IMG/VR virus record: IMGVR_UViG_3300043777_000418
Span: 1-36,421 of that record
Source: a virus
Reading direction: 5' to 3' (one strand)
DNA: 36,421 nucleotides
The notes beneath the pieces were generated by a model. The model saw only the letters and a list, made by a program, of their open reading frames with translations. It was not told the DNA's origin and searched no databases. This document shows, in pieces, positions 6,481 through 14,507 of the stretch (its first letter is position 1; each line of letters opens with the position of its first letter). The translations under genes were made by a program, and so were the position numbers.

Positions 6481-8243
6481 TGCCAGTTCACCGGATCCCA
6501 ACCGAGTGAGTTCTTGAAGTCAGCGCGCGAGCCCGGGTTTTGCTGGAAACGCTGCAACGCGACTTGCCGCTGCGCCGGTGACATCTGCTGCATCGCTGCG
6601 AATTCGCTCAACGGCCGTTGCTGCGAGTACCAGGCCTCAAACTGCTGCGGATCCCCGCCGCTGCGCTGGAATTGGTTGTAATCCGTGGCGCGCTGTTTCG
6701 AGTAGAGCGCCTGCACGTTGCCCTGGGCGACGAGCGAGCCGATCGCGTCCGCGGTCATGTGCGAGCTCGGGCTCATTTCCTCGGTCTGCAGCTTGACCTC
6801 GTTTTGCGTCATGCGGTTGCCGTAAATCTGGCGCGCACCCTGCAGGGCCGAGTTGAGCAGCTCCTTGTTGAGCTCCATGGTCGGCGTGACGGTGCCGGAG
6901 GACGGCAGGACCTTCGAGAGCGAGGGGAACGCCTCAGTGAGGCGCGCGCGATTCGTCGTGAGCCACTCGGACATCGGGCCGACCTCAGCGTTGGGCAGCG
7001 CCGCGAGCGCGCGGCGATTCAAGTCGAGCTGCTGGTCGGCGAGGGCCGACTGCTGGCCGTACTGCGTCGACAATTCGGCGTTTTTCGCCGACGCGGCTTG
7101 CAGGTTGGCCGTCGTGTACGTGTTGGAAGTCTGCCCGGGGGTTACGGGTATTTGCAGCTTGGGCATCGTCGACCACAGTCCGCCCTGGGGCGCCGGCGCG
7201 GCTTGCGGAGGACCTGGCGGCCGCGGCGGCCCTTGCGGGGAGGCGCCAGGGGGCACCGCGGCGCCAGGTGCTGCTGCGCCAGGTGCGGGACCAGCTACAG
7301 GTGCGGCACCAGGCGGGGCAGACATGCCGGCAGGGGACGGTGCAGCAGGGGAAGGTGGCTGCTGCGGTGCCTGCAATGCCGGCGGCGTCGGAGGATACCC
7401 GATTTTTGTCACGCCGCCACCCTGCGGAATATCCCGCGGCGTGTTGGCTTGCGTCGCGGCGGTCGTCAGCCCGGTGCGCAGCGCCTGCAGCTGCGCGTCA
7501 CCCTGGATCGGCTGCGCGATGACCTGACCGTTGGGGCCGACCACGTAATACTCGCCCCTGCTCGGATCGGCGCCGACGACGGTGCGCCCAGTGATCGGGT
7601 CGATCATCGTGCCGCCCGGGCGGATTTCCTGGGCGGTGTTTTTCGCGAGCAGCGCACGGGCCGCGGTGCCCGGATCCAGACCCGCGGCGCGCGCCTGCTG
7701 CGCCCACTCGGGGCCCTGCAGGTACGCGGCATATTTCGCGGGATCGCTCATTGCGAGCTGGCGCGCGACGTCGGCCGGCAGGCCGTACGGGTTGCGCGGA
7801 TTCACAGGCGCATTGGTCGGTTGCGTCTGCTGCACGGTGGTCTGCAGAGACTGCCCAGGAGCTCGCGCGATCGCCGGCTGCACGCTCTGCTCGTTGGGAT
7901 CGCTCGGCGGCGCCGCGGGCTGTAGCGGCGTCCCCGGGCTCGTTTGCTGGCCACCGGGCGCGTACGCCGCGTTGAGCTTTTGCTGCAGACTGACCTGCGA
8001 CTGCAGCGCCTGATTGGCGGCGCTCTTGCCCATCAAGGCCTCGGCGATCTTCGCGATCGGCTGCGCGATGCCCGTGCGCGGCTGCACGTACAGGCCCTTT
8101 ACCGGCGCGGTCTCGGGCTGTTGGATCGGGCTCATCGAGCCTTGCATCAACGCATTGGCCAGCATCTGCTGGCGCTGCGTGGTGATGAAGTCCGAGTAAT
8201 CCGCGGCCGGGACGCCGGCCGGGACCTGAGTCATGTCGGGCAT
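6477..8243 (-). CDS. internal virion protein with Pro/Gly/Ala-rich linker
   Basis: A 588-aa protein. The N-terminal third (to about 100) is Gln-rich and helical (FITTQRQQMLANALMQGSM, ANQALQSQVSLQQKL). Residues about 145-270 hold a small domain with DPITGRTVVGADPSRGEYYVV. A low-complexity linker of Pro/Gly/Ala (about 285-365) separates it from a helical C-terminal half rich in Gln (QQSALADQQLDLNRRALAAL, NRMTQNEVKLQTEEM). It is placed between other ejection-protein candidates and probably travels in the capsid core. No enzymatic motif such as a transglycosylase was seen. The 4-nt overlap with the next gene implies coupled expression. Confidence 0.62.
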   Translation of the reverse strand: MPDMTQVPAGVPAADYSDFITTQRQQMLANALMQGSMSPIQQPETAPVKGLYVQPRTGIAQPIAKIAEALMGKSAANQALQSQVSLQQKLNAAYAPGGQQTSPGTPLQPAAPPSDPNEQSVQPAIARAPGQSLQTTVQQTQPTNAPVNPRNPYGLPADVARQLAMSDPAKYAAYLQGPEWAQQARAAGLDPGTAARALLAKNTAQEIRPGGTMIDPITGRTVVGADPSRGEYYVVGPNGQVIAQPIQGDAQLQALRTGLTTAATQANTPRDIPQGGGVTKIGYPPTPPALQAPQQPPSPAAPSPAGMSAPPGAAPVAGPAPGAAAPGAAVPPGASPQGPPRPPGPPQAAPAPQGGLWSTMPKLQIPVTPGQTSNTYTTANLQAASAKNAELSTQYGQQSALADQQLDLNRRALAALPNAEVGPMSEWLTTNRARLTEAFPSLSKVLPSSGTVTPTMELNKELLNSALQGARQIYGNRMTQNEVKLQTEEMSPSSHMTADAIGSLVAQGNVQALYSKQRATDYNQFQRSGGDPQQFEAWYSQQRPLSEFAAMQQMSPAQRQVALQRFQQNPGSRADFKNSLGWDPVNWQ

Positions 8244-8252
8244 GTCGACCTC

Positions 8253-8675
8253 TTACGAGCCGGGCGTGAGCCCCGGTGTCGTCATCGCCAGGGGCGAGAC
8301 GGCCGCCTGCGGATTCGGTACCGGCATCCCGGGCGCCACGGCCGCACCCGGCGGCATCATCGGCGCGCCACTACCAGGCGGGGGCCCCATCGGCGCCGCG
8401 CCAGGCGCGCCCATGCCAGGGGCCGGCGGCCCGGTTTGCGGAACGGGCTGTTGTGCGACCGGCAGCGGCTGCTGCGCCTGACCGGGCCGACCGGCGAGGA
8501 GCGCCGCTTGCTTGCGCTTCGCCATCAAGGCCGCGGCGAGCTGAGCTGCGCCACCGGCGGCGCCGCCGCCTGGTGCGCTACCCGCGTAAGGCGTCATTGC
8601 CATGCGCTGCAGCCCTGCGAGCTGTTGCTGCTGCGGGGTTTGCGGCTGCTGTTGCTGCTGCTGGTTGATGCCCAT
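8253..8675 (-). CDS. low-complexity Gln/Pro/Gly-rich virion protein
   Basis: A 140-aa protein beginning MGINQQQQQQPQTPQQQQL and continuing as almost pure Pro/Gly/Ala/Met/Gln low complexity. A short helical island lies at about residues 38-60 (AAQLAAALMAKRKQAALLAG). The ATG at 8675 is chosen because AGGTGG lies 8 nt upstream; a TTG at 8693 is a weaker alternative. It overlaps the end of the preceding diiron-protein gene by 98 nt in another frame, unusual for this tightly packed but otherwise 4-nt-overlap operon. Its composition matches the neighbouring internal virion proteins. No specific function can be assigned. Confidence 0.55.
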   Translation of the reverse strand: MGINQQQQQQPQTPQQQQLAGLQRMAMTPYAGSAPGGGAAGGAAQLAAALMAKRKQAALLAGRPGQAQQPLPVAQQPVPQTGPPAPGMGAPGAAPMGPPPGSGAPMMPPGAAVAPGMPVPNPQAAVSPLAMTTPGLTPGS

Positions 8676-9192
8676 CTGTGCCACCTGTTGCAAAGTACGC
8701 GGCGGAGCGCCGCAGATAGTCGAAGGTCACGCCCCTGGTCTGCTCGACCAGGCGGCGCTCGTCATCGCTGAGCCGCGCGATCACGTCGCGCAGCTCCTCG
8801 AGGTGCCCGGGATCCTCCTGGGCATGGTGTCGGATCGTGCGCAGCAGCTCGCTCGGGTACTGACGCGACCAGCGCTCGAGGTTCGCCTTAAGTGGCGTGC
8901 CCTCGAGGACGCTCATGTAGCCGAGCAGCGCGCACGGGTGCGCGTGAAAAATCAGGTAATAGATCGAGCCGACCATTTCCATGACCTCGCGCGGGATCTT
9001 GGTGCGCGAGGCCTCGATGCCAACGGTGCGCAGATCCTCGGCGAGCCAGGCCGCGTGCCCGCGCTCCTCCTCGAGATGGCGCCGGAAGTAGTCGGCGAGG
9101 TCGCCTGAGCTCCTCGCGATCGCGCACTCGAGCAGCTGCTCGCTCGCGACCGTCACGTGCCACAGCCAAACGAGATTGCGCAGGAAGTCCAT
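8578..9192 (-). CDS. haem-oxygenase-like diiron (HDO) family protein
   Basis: A 204-aa all-helical protein with the marks of the haem-oxygenase-like fold. There are Glu residues in helix 1 (about 18 and 22), HLEEERGHAAW (39-49, with E42/E43 and H46), LGYMSVLEG (90-98, with E97) and HHAQEDPGHLEEL (122-134). In the last motif H123-x3-D127-x2-H130 has the spacing of the metal-binding helix of CADD/SznF-type diiron enzymes. These His and carboxylate residues could bind two irons for an O2-dependent oxidation or N-oxygenation; the substrate is unknown. Residues after about 168 are low complexity and overlap the next gene. It sits among virion core genes, so it may be packaged or may be a metabolic passenger. 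Fold call fairly secure, function open. Confidence 0.65.
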   Translation of the reverse strand: MDFLRNLVWLWHVTVASEQLLECAIARSSGDLADYFRRHLEEERGHAAWLAEDLRTVGIEASRTKIPREVMEMVGSIYYLIFHAHPCALLGYMSVLEGTPLKANLERWSRQYPSELLRTIRHHAQEDPGHLEELRDVIARLSDDERRLVEQTRGVTFDYLRRSAAYFATGGTDGHQPAAATAAANPAAATARRAAAHGNDALRG

Positions 9193-10184
9193 TAGTAATA
9201 CATGATCGCCGCGGCCGCGAGACTGGCGCCGGCGCCGATGTCAGCATTGCTCGAGGCCGTGTTGGCGTTGTAGCCGGCGAGCTGGCCCTGATACTGGTTT
9301 TGAAATGCGCTCATGATGTCGGGCGCACTGGTGCCCGCGCCGCCAGATCCGGTGAGCCCCATCGAGGGCAGGCTCGGATTGACGCCACTTTCGATCGCCC
9401 CGTACTCCTGCAGCGGCAGCTCCTGCAGCTGGATTTCCGAGCCGAGCCCTTGCTCCTCCTGGCCGAACTGCTGCCCGGCGGCCGCGTTCGCCGCCTGCTG
9501 CTCAGTCGTCGCCTCGCCGAATAGCTGCTGATTCGTGTTGGCGCTTTCACCGTACAGCGCCTGCTGCTCGGTGAGCCCTTGATTGACGGCCGTGTTTTCG
9601 ACGCCCTCCTGCTCCTGCTGCTGCTGCAGGCTGAGGTCCTCCATTGCGTTGTTATAGGCCTCGGACCCCGGCTGCGCGCCCTCGTTGCGCAGCGTCGCGT
9701 CCTCCTGCTGCTGCTGCTGCTGGATCTGCGGCTGCAGATACATTTCACCGGTGTTGTATGCGGCCTGCTGCGCTTCCCCGGTGAACCCTCCGAGATCGTC
9801 CGCGCCGGCGATCTGTGGGACGCCCGAGGTGTTGATCTGCGCCTGCACTGGAGTCGCCGCGGCGTTTTGCGGCACGCCAGACTCGAGCTGCCGCTGCGCT
9901 TCGCTTGCGAGCGCTTCCCCGGTGGCGCCGCTCGTGACCTGCCCGGCCTGCTGCTCGTTGAGGATCTGCTGCTGCGGCGCCGTGAGGCTTTCGGTTGTCG
10001 TGTAAACCGGCGCGCCGGTCTGCGGATTGACGCCGGTCTGCACCTGGCTCGTCGTGCCGGTCGGGGTGATCGTCGAGCCAGATCCTAGAGCCTTGTTGTA
10101 GGCCGCGGCCTCGGTGCCGTACTCGTACTGCGCGGCAGCCGACTGATACGGATCAGGCGCTGCGGGTGCGGAGCTCTTTCCCAT
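9192..10184 (-). CDS. Gln-rich internal virion / DNA-transfer protein
   Basis: A 330-aa protein starting MGKSSAPAAPDPYQSAAAQ, a start common to a class of short-tailed phage virion proteins encoded just after the tail hub. The middle is strongly Gln/Glu-rich (QIQQQQQQEDATLRNEG, LSLQQQQEQEGVENTA, LTEQQALYGESANTNQQL) and predicted helical. The C-terminus (about 300-330) is Ala/Gly-rich and hydrophobic (GAGASLAAAAIMYY), possibly membrane-active. These features suit a protein released from the capsid into the host envelope during DNA entry. It overlaps the acetyltransferase-like gene by 32 nt. The role is inferred from family resemblance and position. Confidence 0.65.
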   Translation of the reverse strand: MGKSSAPAAPDPYQSAAAQYEYGTEAAAYNKALGSGSTITPTGTTSQVQTGVNPQTGAPVYTTTESLTAPQQQILNEQQAGQVTSGATGEALASEAQRQLESGVPQNAAATPVQAQINTSGVPQIAGADDLGGFTGEAQQAAYNTGEMYLQPQIQQQQQQEDATLRNEGAQPGSEAYNNAMEDLSLQQQQEQEGVENTAVNQGLTEQQALYGESANTNQQLFGEATTEQQAANAAAGQQFGQEEQGLGSEIQLQELPLQEYGAIESGVNPSLPSMGLTGSGGAGTSAPDIMSAFQNQYQGQLAGYNANTASSNADIGAGASLAAAAIMYY

Positions 10185-10620
10185 TTTTCCCCACTCCTAA
10201 CCATCGGCACTCGCTTTTGAGCATGCCGAACAGGACCAAGTCCTCGCCGTTGGGCAGTGCCTTGCGGCAAAGGCCCTCCTCGAGAAACCCGAAATGTCTG
10301 CACAGCCGCCTCGAGGCCGCGTTGCTCGCAGCCACCTTGCAGGTGATGCGCGCGACCTTGAGCTGCAGAAACGGATACCGAAAAATCGCGCCCAGGAATT
10401 CGGGCGTCATCGCATGCCGGTGCGCGACCGCGATGTGTGCGTCGACGTTGATGCGCGTGAAGTTGTCATAGACCACGGCCGCGAGGATCGCCGGCATGGT
10501 GGCCTGCGAGTCCTTGACGAGCGCGACCGTGGTGAAAGGCGTCGAGCCGACGACAAAGTGCGGTATGCGCTCGGCGAGCCAGTGCGCGATGCGCTCGGCC
10601 GGCGCTCCAACGACTCTCAC
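10153..10620 (-). CDS. GNAT-like N-acetyltransferase
   Basis: A 155-aa protein with late GNAT features: a beta strand plus helix, KVAASNAASRRLCRHFGFLEEGLCRKAL (about residues 95-122), corresponding to the region where GNAT enzymes have N..S..L..K.GF..EG, followed by NGEDLVLFGMLKSECRWL. This compact form is found next to tail genes in many short-tailed phages, where its target is unknown (a virion protein or host factor is possible). The canonical pyrophosphate-binding R/Q-x-x-G-x-G/A loop is not obvious: VAHRHAMTPEFLGAIF stands in its place. Activity is therefore uncertain. It overlaps the tail-hub gene by 4 nt and the downstream gene by 32 nt. Confidence 0.62.
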   Translation of the reverse strand: MRVVGAPAERIAHWLAERIPHFVVGSTPFTTVALVKDSQATMPAILAAVVYDNFTRINVDAHIAVAHRHAMTPEFLGAIFRYPFLQLKVARITCKVAASNAASRRLCRHFGFLEEGLCRKALPNGEDLVLFGMLKSECRWLGVGKNGKELRTRSA

Positions 10621-12722
10621 ATTAGGCCGCCCGGCTCAAACTGGTAATCGGTGCTCTGCCACTGGATCGAGACATCCTTGGCGTTGACCTGCAGCGACAA
10701 CGAGCCGGCGTACCCGAGGCCCGAAATCCCGATCCACTCTTTCGAGATAATCGTCGCATCGCCCCACAAGGTCGTGTTCCACGGTGAGGTATTCCACGGC
10801 GCCGAGCTGCCCACCGTCGCCGGCACGGTGCCGCTCGGCACGGCCATCGCAAAGTCGACATTCATGGTCAGCCCGACCGCGAGGCTGCCGTTGACCGTGA
10901 AGATCGGTCGCGCCATCGTCCAGCGCTTGAGCCGCCCGGGCATGCCGAAATACGAAAACGCCGGGGTACACAGCCCCTGGATCGAGGCGCCGGCGTCATC
11001 CTCGCCGGTGTCGCACTGCTGCACGCTCCCGGTCGTTCCGTAGTACAGGGCATCGCCCAGGACCTCGAAACAGTAGGCATTCCAGGGCGAGGCGTACTTG
11101 CCGAAGGTGCACCAGCTCGCGTTGAGGGTGCTCATCACGTATTGGTAGCTCGTCGAGGCCTGGGTCGAGGGCACGTTGATGAGCAGCTTGTTTCCGGCGG
11201 GGTACAGCTGCGCCTGCCAGCCGAAATTGTTGCCGTAATTCAAAATGTCGGCGTTGATCGCGTTGCGGATCTTATCCGATACGGAGCCGCGGCTCTGCGA
11301 GCGATCGGTCAGCAGCGCCTGGCTCATCAGGATGACGCCGTCGACGCAGATCACCGCCGCATCGGATCCCATTTTCTGCCAGCAGCGCCGGCCGCGGCCG
11401 ATCGGGCGCCCGAGCCTAAAGTGCGCCGACAAAAACCACGTCGTCGTCGAGGCGGGGTTGTAACCCTGGAAAACGACGACCTCGCCGGTGCTGGAGATAA
11501 AGGCGATGTAGTCCTGCAGGCCTTCGGAATTGTCGATCGACACGGTGAGGATTGACACGAGAGAGCCGCCGAGCGAGAAGTACGCCCCGAGCGGCAGCTG
11601 ATTGAGCGCACCCGAGATCGCATCGACCGCGAGCCACCACACGTTGAAGCTGTTCGCCTGAATGAAAAACAGCGACCCGTGATACGAGCCGACCGCGCTT
11701 AGCGTGTTGGGACTGACGCCGCCGAGCGCATAGGGCGCGGTGACGCTCGTCACCTTGGCGGTGCCGGCGCCGCCCGTCACCGCGAAGCTGAGCGTATCCC
11801 CGACGAGATACCCGCCGGCGCCCGAGCTTGAGATCGTCACGCCCGTGACCACACCGCCGGCGACGGTGATCGTGCCCACCGCGCCCGCGCCAGTGCCCCC
11901 GGTCAACGCGGTGTTGGGATAGCTGCCGTTGGTGAGCGCGGCCGTGACGCTCGAGACAGTGCAGCCCGTGCCGGCGCCGCCGGTGACGACAAATGAGAGC
12001 ACGTTGCCGACGCCATAGCCGACGCCAGGCGTCGTGATGACGACCGCCGTCACGTTGCCGCCCGATACGGTGATTGTCGCGATCGCGCCGGTCCCGGTGC
12101 CTCCGGTCAGCGCGGTGTTGGGATACGTGCCGTTGGTGCCGGTGCCGGTGAGCGTCCCGACACCGGTGATCGCACCATCCTGCGAGGTGAAGGTCCCGAC
12201 GCCTAAGATCGCGCCGGCGAGCTCCGTCACCGACCACCAGGTCGTGCCGTCAAAGAGCAGCGGATTGTCGACACCGTTCACCAGGTACAAGGCCTCGACG
12301 GCGCCGGTCGAGCTCATCACCCAGTCATATTGCGTGGAGGTGATCGGTTGGATCGTGCCGCCCGCTCCTCCGACGACGGGCGCGCCAACAGGTCCGCCGG
12401 CGAGACCGTCGACGCGAAAGATCGAGCGCACGCCCGCGTTATTGACCGCGCCAAACAACATGTTGGCCAGCAGGCCCGGGTACGCGGCGAGCGTCTCGCA
12501 ATTCCCTGCGAAGGTCGCCGCCGTGAGCCGCCCATTGCGCAGCTGCACGTTGCTCGGGGTCGGCAGGAAATTGTCGCAAATGACCGCGTCCGTCTCGGGC
12601 ATGTTCGCGATCGCATCGCGAGCGTTGAGCCCACCGGTCGGCGCCGGAATCGACTTGCCAGCGACCGAGACCGCCTGCGGCTGCGGGATCTGCCGCTGCC
12701 CGATGGTGTAAGGCTGGAACAT
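10617..12722 (-). CDS. large tail hub/tube virion protein with two LTGG modules
   Basis: A 701-aa protein. The N-terminus (GKSIPAPTGGLNARDAIANMP, DNFLPTPSNVQLRNGR) is the conserved start of a large tail/virion protein of short-tailed phages, comparable in gene position to T7 tail tubular protein B. Two consecutive modules of about 63 residues (198-260 and 266-328) share YPNTALTGGTGxGA, a TITVxGGxVT strand pair, and GxxLSFxVTGGAG. Removing them leaves a standard-length protein, so they look inserted. The C-terminal half is beta-rich with aromatic motifs (NVWWLAVDAISGALNQLPLG, NAYCFEVLGDALYYG, FSYFGMPGRLKRW). It probably forms the nozzle or hub below the adaptor, to which fibres attach. Confidence 0.75.
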   Translation of the reverse strand: MFQPYTIGQRQIPQPQAVSVAGKSIPAPTGGLNARDAIANMPETDAVICDNFLPTPSNVQLRNGRLTAATFAGNCETLAAYPGLLANMLFGAVNNAGVRSIFRVDGLAGGPVGAPVVGGAGGTIQPITSTQYDWVMSSTGAVEALYLVNGVDNPLLFDGTTWWSVTELAGAILGVGTFTSQDGAITGVGTLTGTGTNGTYPNTALTGGTGTGAIATITVSGGNVTAVVITTPGVGYGVGNVLSFVVTGGAGTGCTVSSVTAALTNGSYPNTALTGGTGAGAVGTITVAGGVVTGVTISSSGAGGYLVGDTLSFAVTGGAGTAKVTSVTAPYALGGVSPNTLSAVGSYHGSLFFIQANSFNVWWLAVDAISGALNQLPLGAYFSLGGSLVSILTVSIDNSEGLQDYIAFISSTGEVVVFQGYNPASTTTWFLSAHFRLGRPIGRGRRCWQKMGSDAAVICVDGVILMSQALLTDRSQSRGSVSDKIRNAINADILNYGNNFGWQAQLYPAGNKLLINVPSTQASTSYQYVMSTLNASWCTFGKYASPWNAYCFEVLGDALYYGTTGSVQQCDTGEDDAGASIQGLCTPAFSYFGMPGRLKRWTMARPIFTVNGSLAVGLTMNVDFAMAVPSGTVPATVGSSAPWNTSPWNTTLWGDATIISKEWIGISGLGYAGSLSLQVNAKDVSIQWQSTDYQFEPGGLM
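11739..12131 (-). repeat. two LTGG modules in the tail hub gene
   Basis: Codons 198-260 and 266-328 encode two tandem modules with YPNTALTGGTG, a TITVxGG strand pair and LSFxVTGGAG. The DNA of the two copies is alike over tens of bases (for example a GCGGTGTTGGGATA segment occurs in both), suggesting recent duplication. Confidence 0.85.
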
Positions 12723-13748
12723 TTACCCCGGCTCGCCTGCGATCGGCCAGTTACCGCTCGGGACCATGATGCCGGGGTAAATGTCCTGCTGCGCGCCGGC
12801 CAGATCGAGCCGCGCCTTGACGCCGTCGCGCGATGTTAGGTCGGCGAAGCGTCGCTCGTACTTGTCCTGCGCCATCTGATACGGCAGCCCGTTCGCCTCT
12901 TTGAACCGCCAGATACCGCCCAGGACGTGCAGCACCTCATCGAGCAGCGATACGTCGGTGTCGGCCTGCAGGAAGGTCTGCAGCTGCGAGGCGCCGGCGT
13001 TGGTGCACCAGGTGTTCTGGATCCACTCGAAATAGATCAGGTCCCCAGGTGCTGGCGGCGGGATCATGAGGAGGTCGTTGCCGCGGATCGTGTACTGATA
13101 CCAGGGGCCTTGCATGAGCTGCGCTTGCAGCTGCTGCCATTGGAGCGGGGACTTCGGCCCGAACACTGGCCGGCGCGTCGAGCGGTCCCACATGGTCTCA
13201 TTGACGATAAAGCCGAAAATCTCGCTCGGGGTGCCGAGGATCGACTGCAACGTGCCCTGGTTGGTCTGTCCAACGATCCCGACCGTGAGCACCTGGATCG
13301 AGAAACCCGCGCCCGAGCCGCCGAGGTTCGCCGCGGTGGCCGAGAGCGTGTCGCCGGCCTGGTAGCCGCTGCCTTGCGTGTTGGTGACGAGCGTCACCGT
13401 TTTGACCACGCCACTGACGATCGACACGGTCGCGATGGCGCCTGCGCCGTGGCCACCGGTGAGCGGCACGAAACCGAAAACGCTCGAGTTGCCGCCGGCG
13501 TAGCCGGCGCCGCCGACGAGATTGCCGAGCGAGAGGATCCCGCCGGCGGCACCAGGGGTCGAGTAGCTCGCCTCGTTGCGAAGCGCCTGCCAGGTGTGCC
13601 GGCTCGCGAGCTCCTGGCCGTCCTCGTTTAAGAAACCGATGATGTCGAGGATGTTGGGGTCGGCACTGCTCACGGCGGAAACGATCGAGCTCGTCGGGAT
13701 CTTGAGGACCTTGAGCGCGACCTGTTGCACCATCGTGAGCAGCGACAT
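12723..13748 (-). CDS. head-tail adaptor, tail tubular protein A-like
   Basis: A 341-aa protein with the N-terminal helical signature of podoviral adaptor proteins: SLLTMVQQVALKVLKIP (2-18), ILDIIGFLNEDGQELASRHTWQAL (33-56). The C-terminal part has LMQGPWYQYTIRGNDLLMIPP, IYFEWIQNTW and LLDEVLHVLGGIWRFKEANGL, also typical. Between them an LTGG module (about 82-155) is inserted, related to those of the tail hub and of the 166-aa protein. Role: binds the portal ring and closes the capsid, giving a platform for the hub. It is 1 nt from the hub gene start. Family length is usually near 200-260 residues, and the insert accounts for most of the extra length. Confidence 0.78.
   Translation of the reverse strand: MSLLTMVQQVALKVLKIPTSSIVSAVSSADPNILDIIGFLNEDGQELASRHTWQALRNEASYSTPGAAGGILSLGNLVGGAGYAGGNSSVFGFVPLTGGHGAGAIATVSIVSGVVKTVTLVTNTQGSGYQAGDTLSATAANLGGSGAGFSIQVLTVGIVGQTNQGTLQSILGTPSEIFGFIVNETMWDRSTRRPVFGPKSPLQWQQLQAQLMQGPWYQYTIRGNDLLMIPPPAPGDLIYFEWIQNTWCTNAGASQLQTFLQADTDVSLLDEVLHVLGGIWRFKEANGLPYQMAQDKYERRFADLTSRDGVKARLDLAGAQQDIYPGIMVPSGNWPIAGEPG
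13284..13505 (-). repeat. LTGG module in the adaptor gene
   Basis: Codons about 82-155 encode FVPLTGGHGAGA, TVSIVSGVVKTVTL, GSGYQAGDTLSATAANLGGS. This is the same module as in the tail hub and the 166-aa gene, inserted within an otherwise normal adaptor. Confidence 0.8.
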
Positions 13749-13751
13749 CGT

Positions 13752-14435
13752 CTAGGCCTCCTGGGTCTGCCGCCGGCCACGGGGCCGTGCCGCGGCCGGC
13801 TCAGCCGCGACGGCCGCGTCCTGGTCGGCGTTGCGCTGCTCGAGCCGATCGAGCCGATCGCGCAGCGTGTTGATCGTCCCCTGCTGGCGCTCGGCCTGCT
13901 CGGTGAGGCGCACGTTGTCGGCCTTCACGTCGGCGAGCTCCTTGGCGCTCGAGCCGAGCTCGCGCGCCTCGCTCACCCATCCGCGGGCGAGATCGCGCAG
14001 ATACCGGCCATCGAGCCCGATGTTGCCCAGGCCCGAGTCGGGCACTGCGGCCAGGTCCTCGACCGTCGTGATGCCAAGGGCGATGAGCCGCGTGCGCTGC
14101 TCTTTCACGCCGATCATTTGCCAGGTAAAAATCGGTGTGCCCGAGCGCGGGAGCTCATTGCCCTTGCGCCAGGCGTCGTACTGCGCGCGGAACAGATTCG
14201 ACCACTCGAGGGGATATTCCCCACGCAGCGCCTTGGCGGCGATTTGATCGAGCCACTCCTCGGCGAATTTCTCGACAACGTCCTTAGAGCCGTGCGGCGT
14301 CACCAGGGCGAGCGCGCGCATGATCGGGATCGGCCGGCCCTCCGCTTTTGTGGCTTCCGCGTCGAGGCCGCACTCGCGGTCCTCGAAGCGCACGTATGGG
14401 GGGCGCTCTTTTGCAATGTGAGGTACTACTGACAC
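13752..14435 (-). CDS. virion-associated protein with C-terminal coiled coil, unknown role
   Basis: A 227-aa protein starting at a GTG preceded by AGGAAAA. Residues about 1-60 contain PPYVRFEDRECGLDAEATKAEGRPIP and the middle has WSNLFRAQYDAWRKGNELP. GITTVEDLAAVPDSGLGNIGLDG (about 121-143) resembles a helix-hairpin-helix-like turn. From about 155 to 205 there is a heptad pattern (VKADNVRLTEQAERQQ, INTLRDRLDRLEQR), a likely coiled coil, and then a basic Ala-rich tail. The same N-terminal block occurs beside capsid genes of other short-tailed phages, but no role is known to me. It is the first gene after an intrinsic terminator, and its 17-nt leader is identical to that of the small terminase gene. 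Confidence 0.6.
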   Translation of the reverse strand: MSVVPHIAKERPPYVRFEDRECGLDAEATKAEGRPIPIMRALALVTPHGSKDVVEKFAEEWLDQIAAKALRGEYPLEWSNLFRAQYDAWRKGNELPRSGTPIFTWQMIGVKEQRTRLIALGITTVEDLAAVPDSGLGNIGLDGRYLRDLARGWVSEARELGSSAKELADVKADNVRLTEQAERQQGTINTLRDRLDRLEQRNADQDAAVAAEPAAARPRGRRQTQEA

Positions 14436-14449
14436 GGGGGTTTTCCTCG
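14433..14449 (-). repeat. 17-nt leader shared with the small terminase gene (copy 1)
   Basis: CGAGGAAAACCCCCGTG, containing the Shine-Dalgarno and the GTG start codon of the coiled-coil virion gene. An identical 17-mer forms the leader and start of the terminase small-subunit gene at 24006-24022. The two coding regions are otherwise unrelated. Confidence 0.75.
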
Positions 14450-14459
14450 CGGTGTTGGG

Positions 14460-14490
14460 AAAAAGGAATGCGGGGCCGAGGGCGCCCCGC
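14460..14490 (-). terminator. intrinsic terminator inside the late operon
   Basis: On the minus strand GCGGGGC and GCCCCGC pair as a perfect 7-bp stem with a 7-nt loop, followed by ATTCC and a run of five T. It lies in the 72-nt gap after the 122-aa gene and before the 227-aa coiled-coil gene. The weak T-tract suggests partial termination, reducing tail-gene transcription relative to capsid genes. If the operon is Q-antiterminated it would be read through. Confidence 0.65.
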
Positions 14491-14507
14491 GAGTTTGAAG
14501 TGCTCGA

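Noticed and set aside
5473-6681. Long plus-strand open frame inside the internal-virion genes
   Set aside because: Arg/Ala/Gly-rich product typical of the antisense reading of GC-rich coding DNA. The minus frame has ordinary composition, an ATGA junction and the expected gene order.
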